Assembly: GCF_900167055.1 (NCBI RefSeq)
Contig: NZ_FUXP01000004.1
Span: 62,001-126,000 of the forward strand
Reading direction: 5' to 3'
DNA from: Lysobacter spongiicola DSM 21749
GTDB taxonomy: Bacteria; Pseudomonadota; Gammaproteobacteria; Xanthomonadales; Xanthomonadaceae
Length of the DNA: 64,000 bases
The position numbers and the translations under genes were made by a program. Positions 1 through 6,524 of this stretch are shown here, in pieces (the first letter of the stretch is position 1; the number at the start of each line of letters is the position of its first letter). Under the pieces are notes generated by a model. That model searched no databases, was not told where the DNA came from, and was given only the letters and a program-made list of their open reading frames with translations.

Positions 1-366
1 ATCGTCCATCGACTGCAGGCGCTCGGGCGTCAACCGGTGCCGCTGTCCTTCCGCGCCCGGCACTTCCAGCATGAGCGGGCCGATCAATGCGTGCGGGTAA
101 CGCCGCAGGTACCGCAACAGCCCACCGAATACGGCCTGGTTGAGGATTCCCTCGGCTTCCCGCCATTCCGGCCGCCCACTGATGGTCAGGTCCAGGCTGT
201 CCTTGAGGTCGGTATGGACGCCGCCGCCGACCTGGCCGGGGCGGGCATGGGTACTGGCGTCGAACAGCCCGACCAGCTGGCGGCAGCTGGCGGCATCCAG
301 CGCCCCGGCTTCGACGTGGATGAAATCACCCGGATCCGCGGGCGGCGCCTGCGTTGTCTTCTCCAT
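1..366 (-). CDS. 2OG-Fe(II) oxygenase family protein, partial (C-terminus beyond window edge)
   Basis: Only the first 122 codons are in the window; the gene runs leftward off the edge. The ATG at 364-366 has AAAGGA just upstream. The visible part includes RPGQVGGGVHTDLKDSLDLT (about residues 42-61). To me this resembles the N-terminal half of bacterial 2-oxoglutarate/iron-dependent oxygenases, in which a Gly-rich turn is followed by a KxSxD-type stretch. The iron-binding HxD...H motif would lie in the missing part, so catalysis cannot be judged. No signal peptide is visible, so it is probably cytoplasmic. It is divergent from the fap-like operon and shares its upstream region. The family call rests on motif memory only. 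Confidence 0.5.
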   Translation of the reverse strand, partial: MEKTTQAPPADPGDFIHVEAGALDAASCRQLVGLFDASTHARPGQVGGGVHTDLKDSLDLTISGRPEWREAEGILNQAVFGGLLRYLRRYPHALIGPLMLEVPGAEGQRHRLTPERLQSMDD

Positions 367-670
367 GATCCTTTCCCGGTCGCAACCAGCGACATGGTCG
401 CACGGCCGGCGTCCGCGCCGGACCATACGCCACCGTTGTACAGCTCTGTCCCCCGGTGGTGCCCCGGGTGTTACATCGGAGCCGGGGCCAATGGACACGC
501 GGCTTTCACGGCCGGCCCGGGCCCGGCCAGTCAGCGAGGTGATACAGCCGTGAAACACATACCTGTGGCGCCCCGGTCGCGTAAAAAACGCAACTCCATG
601 ATTTAAAAAGGAATCCGAGGTTGGCACGCGGCATGCGTTGGTCCCTGCACACGATTCGCAGGACATCTCC
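367..670. promoter_or_regulatory. Divergent intergenic region upstream of the fap-like operon
   Basis: This 304-bp gap separates the leftward oxygenase gene from the rightward fap-like operon. It holds a GC-rich dyad at 510-528 (GGCCGG...CCGGCC), an A-rich patch at 584-609 that is unusual for this genome, and the sigma-54-type promoter described separately. An enhancer-binding activator would be expected to bind upstream of that promoter, but I could not pick out a convincing repeated operator. Confidence 0.5.
622..637 (+). promoter_or_regulatory. Sigma-54 (RpoN) -24/-12 promoter of the fap-like operon
   Basis: The sequence TGGCACGCGGCATGCG has TGGCAC at 622-627 and ATGC at 633-636. The invariant GG (623-624) and GC (635-636) are spaced exactly as in the RpoN consensus TGGCACG-N4-TTGCW; only the first T of the -12 TTGC is replaced by A. 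Transcription would start near 648, about 22 nt before the first start codon at 671. A gene for an RpoN activator with the GAFTGA loop lies at the other end of the operon, which supports the call. Confidence 0.82.
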
Positions 671-1210
671 ATGGCCGTCTCCATCCGCCCGTTCCACTGC
701 ATCCCGGTCGCCTTTGTCGCCGGTCTGCTGCTCACTGCCCCTCCGGCCTCCGCTTCCGGCGGGCGCCAGGGCGTGCATGCCGTGGGCGGGGAGATGGTGA
801 TCCTCCGTGACGTATCCGCACGGCCCGCCTACCGCCCCGCCCCCCCGGGCATGGCGCTGATCGTCGACCCGTCCCCGGTCAACGAAATCAACATGATGCT
901 CGGCCTGGGCGAGATGTCCGACGCGGAATACGCGGAGATCGGCGCCGGCAGTGGACCCGACCTCGGCCCCGGCGGCCATGCCCCCACCACCATGGTGGAG
1001 CGGGTGGCCGGCGGAGCGATCAACGGCAGTCTGGGACGCGTGACCGACCGGGGCGGGATTCTTTCCGGAACCGGCATGACCGGCGCCATGAGCGCGCCGA
1101 TGGGCGCGATGGGCAACACCACCCGCGGCATCGGCGACCACGTCAAGGGCGCGCTGTCCCAGTTCCCCCTGTTCACCCAGCCCGCCACCAGCGGCGCCCC
1201 GGGGGGCTGA
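671..1210 (+). CDS. Exported protein in the fapA position of a fap-like amyloid operon
   Basis: This is a 179-residue protein with an N-terminal signal peptide (cleavage probably after ASA near residue 29). The start at 671 is preferred because it has AGGA upstream and lies downstream of the sigma-54 promoter; an in-frame TTG at 638 overlaps the promoter and is rejected. The mature part is rich in Gly, Met and Pro, with no domain that I recognise, and contains a SDAEY stretch that recalls the DAEL motif in the fapE-like protein of the same operon. By position (first of six, before the repeat proteins) it could be the periplasmic chaperone-like FapA, but I cannot show sequence similarity. The next gene starts one base after its stop codon. 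Confidence 0.55.
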   Translation: MAVSIRPFHCIPVAFVAGLLLTAPPASASGGRQGVHAVGGEMVILRDVSARPAYRPAPPGMALIVDPSPVNEINMMLGLGEMSDAEYAEIGAGSGPDLGPGGHAPTTMVERVAGGAINGSLGRVTDRGGILSGTGMTGAMSAPMGAMGNTTRGIGDHVKGALSQFPLFTQPATSGAPGG

Positions 1211-1211
1211 G

Positions 1212-1865
1212 ATGAACCTGCGACACCTGCCCCGCAACTGCGCAGCGGTCCTCGCGCTGTGTGCCGGCGCGATCGTGGTGCCGCCGGCCGACGCCCAGGC
1301 CCCGCCGGACGAGTACGACCGCATGCTCGGTTACCTCGCCGACACCCGCATCGACGGCAACGCCCTGGCGGGAGCCAATGGCGCCATCGCGATCAACCAG
1401 GCAGCCGGGGATCTCAACCGCCAGGCCAACCTGCGCTCGATCGCGAGCGGCCGGCATGCATCGGCCGACGTGCGCGCGGCCCAGCACCAGGTCGCGGACC
1501 GCCACGACAGCCCTTCCGAGGCATCCGCCGTGATCGGCGGTCGCGCGCTCGATGGCGCCAGCGGCCTGGCCTCGATCAACCAGGCCAGCGGCAGCGGCAA
1601 CAGCGAAATGAACGTGGTCGCGGTGACGCTGGCCACCCAGGGCATGCGCGAGGCAGACGACGGGAATGCACCCGCCGCCTCCCCCGCGTCGGCAGGGGGG
1701 CAGCCCCCGCTGAACCGGACGCCGGCGAAGGCCGGCCTCCGCCACGTCGCGGTGGAGGCCACCGCGCTGCACGGATTCAGCGGAGTGCTGCAACTCAATC
1801 AGGTCGCGGGCGCCGGAAACGCCACCGGGAACCAGCTCGGGCTGTCCATCCAGGGCGGCCCGTAG
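1212..1865 (+). CDS. fapB: Fap-type amyloid repeat protein, FapB-like minor subunit
   Basis: A 217-residue exported protein with a signal peptide (cleavage after ADA, about residue 28). It carries three spaced copies of a GxxGxxxxNQxxGxxNxxxN unit at about residues 54-78, 115-140 and 188-212 (for example INQAAGDLNRQAN). The same type of unit occurs in the next gene and in the fapE-like gene. In Pseudomonas, FapB and FapC share such Asn/Gln-containing repeats, and FapB acts as the minor subunit or nucleator of the fibre. Small size, three repeats and position before the large repeat protein make FapB the best match. The linkers between repeats are Ala/Pro/Gly-rich. Translation is probably coupled to the upstream gene. 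Confidence 0.7.
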   Translation: MNLRHLPRNCAAVLALCAGAIVVPPADAQAPPDEYDRMLGYLADTRIDGNALAGANGAIAINQAAGDLNRQANLRSIASGRHASADVRAAQHQVADRHDSPSEASAVIGGRALDGASGLASINQASGSGNSEMNVVAVTLATQGMREADDGNAPAASPASAGGQPPLNRTPAKAGLRHVAVEATALHGFSGVLQLNQVAGAGNATGNQLGLSIQGGP

Positions 1866-1890
1866 GACGCCCGCGACCCTTCGTCCAACA

Positions 1891-1900
1891 GTGGTACCAC
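1891..1900. promoter_or_regulatory. Palindrome ahead of the main fibre gene
   Basis: GTGGTACCAC is a perfect 10-bp palindrome in the 57-bp gap between the FapB-like and FapC-like genes, just before a purine-rich ribosome binding region (GAGAGAGAGAGGAAA, 1904-1918). It may be an operator or a small RNA stem near the ribosome binding site. The function is inferred from location only. Confidence 0.3.
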
Positions 1901-1922
1901 CAAGAGAGAGAGAGGAAACACC

Positions 1923-3428
1923 ATGAACAGCACCATCAGGAAGACCGGACTCGCACTGGCTGTCGCCGCACTCGCGGCCAGCCCGGCGGCCTTCGCGCAG
2001 GACGACCAGAACGCCAGCGCCAACATCGACCACCAGCACGTGGTGAACGAGGACTGGGACATCGACGTCGATGACACCCGCGACTACATCCTCAACAACG
2101 ACACCACCAACACGACCACGACCAACACCTACAACAACACGGTCAACAACCTGACCAACAACACCGCCAACAACACGGTCGACACCAATGTCGACCTGTC
2201 GCTCGACGCCGCCGCCCGCCTGCGGCTGAACGCGGCCGCGAACATCCAGTTCGATGGCGACTACGACGAGACCATCAGCAGCACCGAGAGCTATCGCTAC
2301 AGCGAGAATGTCGTATTCGAAGACATCCAGCGCACCGAGAACGTCCAGTCGGACATCCGCCGCGAAGGCAACGAGCACCAGGTGTCCGTCTCGCTCGAGA
2401 AGGACCTGTCGCTGAGCTCGGACATCAACTTCTCCGGCGACCCGACCATCAGCGGCGACATCGCCATCGATTCGGCCGCCATCGCCGTGGTCGACAATCG
2501 CCAGTCGGTCACCGGCAACGTCGGTTACAACGACATGCTCGACAACGACGCCTCGATAGCCGACGACGCCGCCGAAGGCGCCGCGGGCAACCTGGCGTTC
2601 AACGTCGCGGCCGGCGACAACAACGTCCAGGACAACGCCGTTGCCCTGTCCGCTGCCGACGCCAGCTTCGCCTTCGGCATGGCCGATGCGGAAGTGTTCG
2701 TGAACCAGGTCGGCTCCGGCAACGGCACCATCAACATGGGCGTAGCCAACGACGCCAGCATCGGTGGCAACGCGTTCGCCAATGCCGCCGGCAACCTCGG
2801 CGTCAACGTCGCTTCGGGCAACAACAACTCGCAGAAGAACGCGATGGCCGCCTCGGTGGCGACCGCCGCCTATGCGCAGTCCAGCGTCAGCTCGAACCAG
2901 ATGTCCTCGGGCAACGTGACCTCCAACGAAGGCAGCTTCACCACCGTGCAGGACAGCATCGCCATCAACCTGGGCGGCACCGTCAGCGGCTCGGCCGACG
3001 GCACCTACGAGGGGTCCGGCGCTTCCTACCAGCAGTCCAACTTCTATCCGGACTACTGGGAAGGCAACACCCATCCCGACGGCACGCAGCTGGGCCACAT
3101 CGACTATGACAACGATGCCCAGGGCGCGGTCGAGAACCCGAACCGTGACGGCGTCGGTGGCTTCGCGTTCGACAACGAAGAGAGCGGCGTCATCGCCCTC
3201 GACGACATGGCGCTCGATGCCAGCCTGAGCGGCACGCTGGACTTCAGCTACCAGGTCGCCGTGGCTGCCACCAACAGCGCCACGCTCGATGGCAGTGCCT
3301 TCCAGGGCGCGTCGGGCAACATCGGCGTGAACATCGCCTCGGGCACCGGCAACATGCAGGCCAACAGCCTGGCCATGGCCGTGGCACAGCCGTCCACCGG
3401 TGGTGGCGGCGGCGGTGGCGAGCAGTAA
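1923..3428 (+). CDS. fapC: Fap-type functional amyloid fibre subunit, FapC-like
   Basis: A 501-residue exported protein (signal peptide to about residue 26, ending AFAQ). After the signal comes an unusual Asn/Thr-rich stretch (about 57-90). Three amyloid-type repeats follow at about 219-241, 284-311 and 460-488, with the core GNLGVNVASGNNNSQKN or close variants (FNVAAGDNNVQDN, GVNIASGTGNMQAN). This agrees well with the Fap repeat pattern GVNxAAGxxNxQxN as I recall it from Pseudomonas FapC, which also has three repeats joined by variable linkers. It ends in a Gly run and EQ. The product is predicted to be secreted through the FapF-like pore and to assemble into extracellular fibres in biofilm. 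A strong hairpin follows the gene. Confidence 0.75.
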   Translation: MNSTIRKTGLALAVAALAASPAAFAQDDQNASANIDHQHVVNEDWDIDVDDTRDYILNNDTTNTTTTNTYNNTVNNLTNNTANNTVDTNVDLSLDAAARLRLNAAANIQFDGDYDETISSTESYRYSENVVFEDIQRTENVQSDIRREGNEHQVSVSLEKDLSLSSDINFSGDPTISGDIAIDSAAIAVVDNRQSVTGNVGYNDMLDNDASIADDAAEGAAGNLAFNVAAGDNNVQDNAVALSAADASFAFGMADAEVFVNQVGSGNGTINMGVANDASIGGNAFANAAGNLGVNVASGNNNSQKNAMAASVATAAYAQSSVSSNQMSSGNVTSNEGSFTTVQDSIAINLGGTVSGSADGTYEGSGASYQQSNFYPDYWEGNTHPDGTQLGHIDYDNDAQGAVENPNRDGVGGFAFDNEESGVIALDDMALDASLSGTLDFSYQVAVAATNSATLDGSAFQGASGNIGVNIASGTGNMQANSLAMAVAQPSTGGGGGGGEQ

Positions 3429-3487
3429 GCGCTAGTACCGCAACCCCGCGTCAACCCCGGCCATCCCCCTGGTGGCCGGGTTCCCCG

Positions 3488-3523
3488 AAAGCCCCGCTCC
3501 ACTTCCCCCGGGAGCGGGGCTTT
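3488..3523 (+). terminator. Intra-operon hairpin after the fibre gene
   Basis: AAAGCCCCGCTCC (3488-3500) and GGAGCGGGGCTTT (3511-3523) form a perfect 13-bp stem with a 10-nt loop, followed by CCCTTCT. It lies between the fibre gene and the C39 peptidase gene. It could act as a partial terminator or an RNA-stabilising 3' end, giving more fibre-subunit mRNA than export-protein mRNA. There is no long U tract, so read-through is likely. Confidence 0.65.
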
Positions 3524-3546
3524 CCCTTCTAAGGAATGGACCCACC

Positions 3547-4248
3547 ATGTTTCGACACCTCCTGCTCGCCGTGTTGGCTTCCTGCAGCGCGCTGGCATCG
3601 CTGCCGGCGTTGGCGGCGGAAGTCGGCTTCAGTGGCGTGCTTCCCAACGGGGCGCTCTATACACAGCCCGTGGAAAGCATGCGGGAGCAACGTTTCAAGT
3701 ACCTGGTAAGGCAACAGACCGACTACAGCTGCGGCGCTGCCTCGCTGGCCACCATCCTGCGCTACGCCTACCACCTGGACGCGGACGAAGAGACCGTCAT
3801 CCAGGGCATGTTGCGCGTCGCAGACGCCGAACTGGTCGCCCAGCGCGGCTTCTCGCTGCTGGACATCAAGCACTACATCGAATCGCTTGGCCTGCGCGGC
3901 CGTGGTTACCGGGTCGACGAGGAACGCCTGCGTTCGCTTCGGATCCCGGCGCTGGTCCTGATGGACGTGCGCGGCTTCCGGCACTTCGTGGTGCTCAAGC
4001 AGGTCAACGGCGACTACGTGGAAGTGGCCGACCCGATCCTGGGCAACCGCAGCGTGCCGTTCGACGAGTTCCTGGAGTCGTGGCCTTCGCGCGCGGTGTT
4101 CGTCGTTATTGGCAGTGACTTCGACCGCAATACCGTTTTGCTCGAGCCCTCCGGGCGGGCCAGTGCCCGCACGCTGCTGGCCCGGCAATCCCCCATTTCC
4201 GATGCCGAACTGCTCGACTTCGGTTTCACCCATGCAGACCTGTTCTAA
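3547..4248 (+). CDS. fapD: C39-family peptidase, FapD-like
   Basis: A 233-residue protein with a signal peptide (cleavage after ALA, about residue 23). The papain-like C39 domain is clear: catalytic Cys62 in DYSCGAAS, His146 in FRHFVVLK and Asp162 in VADPILG. The usual oxyanion Gln sits shortly before the Cys (RQQTDYSC). C39 domains in bacteriocin exporters cut after double-glycine leaders; here the domain stands alone and is exported, as in FapD of Pseudomonas, where it is needed for fibre secretion. The start at 3547 follows AAGGAATGG. The stop overlaps the ribosome binding site of the next gene (10-bp gap), so the two are coupled. Confidence 0.78.
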   Translation: MFRHLLLAVLASCSALASLPALAAEVGFSGVLPNGALYTQPVESMREQRFKYLVRQQTDYSCGAASLATILRYAYHLDADEETVIQGMLRVADAELVAQRGFSLLDIKHYIESLGLRGRGYRVDEERLRSLRIPALVLMDVRGFRHFVVLKQVNGDYVEVADPILGNRSVPFDEFLESWPSRAVFVVIGSDFDRNTVLLEPSGRASARTLLARQSPISDAELLDFGFTHADLF

Positions 4249-4258
4249 GGAGGGTGCC

Positions 4259-5038
4259 ATGCGACCCCCGTATCTCCTGATCCTGGCAGCCGGCCTCGGT
4301 GGCTTCTTTCCCGCGGTCGACGCGACCGCCGCAGAAGCGGAGCGCCCCACCGCCAGGGGATTGACCGAAATTCCCGACGCGGAGCTCAACCTGATGCGCG
4401 GCCGCTATACCGTCGGCCACAACGAAGTGGCGTGGTTCGGCGTGTCGATGATCTCCACCTGGCAGGACGCCGCGGGCCAGACCCTGCAGAGCACGATGAC
4501 GCTGGGCATGGATTTCTCCGGCTCCGGTGCGCCCGAGCTCAGCTTCACCCCCACCGTCAGCATCACCGCCGCCGATGCGCCGCTGCCGGTCACCGCCGAC
4601 GGGGTGCAGCGCAGCGTCGACGGCTCGGGCCTGGCCAACGCCTCGGGCCTGGTGCAGAGCGTGCAGGTGGCCGGTGACGGCAACCTCGCCAACAACCTCA
4701 CCCAGTTGAACGTGCGCGATGGCGACGCACCCGCCGCCGGCACCGGGGCGGCGACTGCAGGCTCGGCCTCGACCAGTGCAGGCAGCGCCGTTGCCAGCGC
4801 CAGCTTCGACGGCTCGGCTGCTCAGGTAATGCTGCAGATCCAAGGCCAGGGCGCGGTGCGCCAGTGGATCGGAAGCGGCAGCCTGGGCCAGACCATCCAG
4901 CTGACCAGCGACAACCAGCAGGTCAGCAACCGGATGCAGGTGGACCTGGTCCGCCAGCCGCTGGCGGCCAACACGATGCTTGCCCAGAACGTGGCGCAGG
5001 CGATGACCATGACCCGCGGAATCGGGTCCGGCTATTGA
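4259..5038 (+). CDS. fapE: Fap-system protein, FapE-like
   Basis: A 259-residue exported protein with a signal peptide (about residues 1-25). The N-terminal part has PDAELNLMRGRYTVG (39-53) followed by FGVSMISTWQ, which I recall as a feature of FapE-like proteins, though from memory only. One copy of the fap-type repeat appears at about 124-149 (NASGLVQSVQVAGDGNLANN), linking it to the two subunit genes upstream. An Ala/Ser/Thr/Gly-rich linker follows. FapE in Pseudomonas is a minor component found with the fibres. The ribosome binding site AAGGAGGG is strong, so the start is well supported. Confidence 0.68.
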   Translation: MRPPYLLILAAGLGGFFPAVDATAAEAERPTARGLTEIPDAELNLMRGRYTVGHNEVAWFGVSMISTWQDAAGQTLQSTMTLGMDFSGSGAPELSFTPTVSITAADAPLPVTADGVQRSVDGSGLANASGLVQSVQVAGDGNLANNLTQLNVRDGDAPAAGTGAATAGSASTSAGSAVASASFDGSAAQVMLQIQGQGAVRQWIGSGSLGQTIQLTSDNQQVSNRMQVDLVRQPLAANTMLAQNVAQAMTMTRGIGSGY

Positions 5039-5072
5039 GCGCGTCGCGGGGGCGACGGTGCGGGGGATGACG

Positions 5073-6491
5073 ATGGACAGGAACATGCAGTTGCAGGCCA
5101 GGGCGCTCGCCCTGGCGATCGCGGGCGGCCTGGTGGCCGCTTTTCCCGGCGGCGTGCTCGCCCAGCAGTCCCCGACCGGTGCCCAGCCGGTCAGCCCGGG
5201 CACGGATGGCGACATCGACCCGGCCGAGGTGCGGGCGTTGCTGGGCCAGCTGGAATCGCTGAAGCAGAGCTATGCCCAGGAGGTCCGCAGGCTCCGTGAG
5301 CTGGACATGCAGGTGCAGGCGCTGCAGGCCAAGCTGGAGGGGCGATCCATGCCCGCCAGCGCGGGAGGGCCTCCGCCCGGAGCGACGCCGGCGACGGCAC
5401 GGCCGGCCCCGTCGGCCGCCAGCCGCGTTGCCAGCCAACCCGCCCAACCCTCCCAGCCGACCCAGCCGTCCCAGCCGCAGGAAGGCTACGCCAGCACCGC
5501 CACCGAGGCCCGCGAGGCGCAGGAAGCGGCACGGCGCAGCGTCGACGATGTCAAACAGCAACAGGCCGCACTGTTCAACCGCCGGCTGACGCTGGAGAAC
5601 AGCATCGCCTACAACCGCTATGACCGTAAGCAGCTCACCCTGACCGGCTTTCTGGCGCTGGACGCGATTTTCCTGGGCAACATCGCCATCGAGAACGTCG
5701 AATCCGACACCCTCACCCACAACTTCGCGCTGCGCTACGGGCTCAACCCGCGGTTGACGCTGAACCTCGACGTGCCCTACATCGCGCGCAAGACCGTCTA
5801 CCAGAAGGGTGGCGCCGGCGGTTCTGCCGCCGCCATCGCACAGGAGGACACCACCGGCCATGGACTGGGGGATGTCACCTTCAGCGGCAACTACCGGCTG
5901 ATCGCCGAGCGTGAGCGCTGGCCGGAAACCGTATTGACGCTGGGCGTGACGGCACCGACCGGACGTGAGCCCTACGGGATTTCCTGGGACGTGCTGGAGC
6001 GCGACGATGACGGCTTCATCCGCTTCGCGGTGCCGGAGAAGGAGCCGACCGGCAACGGTGTCTGGCAGGCCAACCTCGGCGTGTCGATGGTCAAGACCAC
6101 CGATCCGGCGATCCTGTTCGCCAACGCCGGCTATATCCATTCGGTGGAAGCCAGCTTCGACGACCTGGACAACAATCCGGACACCACCAACCCCGGCGAC
6201 GTGCAACTGGGGCGGTCGGTGTACTTCGGTGCCGGCGTCGCATTCGCCTTCAACGAGCGCACCAGCCTCAGCATCTCGGTCAGCGACAAGCTCAGCGCGC
6301 GTGCACGGACCCGCTATGAAGGCCAGGAGTGGCTGAAGGTGATCGGCAGCGACGCCAACGCCGCGATGTTCAACCTCGGCGTGACCTATGCGTTGAACCA
6401 GAACACCACGCTGGTCAGCCAGCTGGGCATCGGCCTGACGCCTGATGCGCCGGACTTCAGCCTCGTCTTCAAGGTGCCCTACATGCTGTGA
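5073..6491 (+). CDS. fapF: Outer-membrane fibre export pore, FapF-like
   Basis: A 472-residue protein with signal peptide (to about residue 30, VLAQ), a heptad coiled coil (about 52-90, VRALLGQLESLKQSYAQEVR), a Pro/Gln-rich linker (93-145), a second helical stretch (150-180) and a C-terminal region of alternating amphipathic strands ending FKVPYML, as expected of an outer-membrane beta-barrel. FapF is known as a trimeric barrel with an N-terminal coiled coil that gates secretion of the Fap subunits, and this layout matches. ATG at 5073 is chosen because GGGGG lies at 5062-5066; ATG 5067 and GTG 5058 are alternatives. It is the last gene of the operon. Confidence 0.75.
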   Translation: MDRNMQLQARALALAIAGGLVAAFPGGVLAQQSPTGAQPVSPGTDGDIDPAEVRALLGQLESLKQSYAQEVRRLRELDMQVQALQAKLEGRSMPASAGGPPPGATPATARPAPSAASRVASQPAQPSQPTQPSQPQEGYASTATEAREAQEAARRSVDDVKQQQAALFNRRLTLENSIAYNRYDRKQLTLTGFLALDAIFLGNIAIENVESDTLTHNFALRYGLNPRLTLNLDVPYIARKTVYQKGGAGGSAAAIAQEDTTGHGLGDVTFSGNYRLIAERERWPETVLTLGVTAPTGREPYGISWDVLERDDDGFIRFAVPEKEPTGNGVWQANLGVSMVKTTDPAILFANAGYIHSVEASFDDLDNNPDTTNPGDVQLGRSVYFGAGVAFAFNERTSLSISVSDKLSARARTRYEGQEWLKVIGSDANAAMFNLGVTYALNQNTTLVSQLGIGLTPDAPDFSLVFKVPYML

Positions 6492-6499
6492 GCAATGCC

Positions 6500-6519
6500 G
6501 GGCCGGGGCCGCCCGGCCC
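6500..6519. terminator. Hairpin between convergent fapF-like and sigma-54 activator genes
   Basis: GGGCCGGG (6500-6507) pairs with CCCGGCCC (6512-6519) around a 4-nt loop. It is the only structure in the 33-bp gap between two convergent stop codons and could serve both strands. There is no T tract on either side. Confidence 0.4.
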
Positions 6520-6524
6520 CTGGC

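Noticed and set aside
510-528. GC-rich dyad upstream of the fap-like operon as an activator-binding site
   Set aside because: Only one copy is present and short GC palindromes are expected by chance at this GC content; kept as a note only.
638-670. TTG start for the first gene of the fap-like operon
   Set aside because: It would lie upstream of the predicted transcription start of the sigma-54 promoter; ATG 671 has a ribosome binding site and begins a proper signal peptide.
1173-3098. Long minus-strand open frame (641 codons) opposite the fibre genes
   Set aside because: It is a shadow of the Asn/Asp/Ala-rich fibre genes (Val/Gly-rich, no domain, no ribosome binding site). The plus strand has clear signal peptides and repeats.
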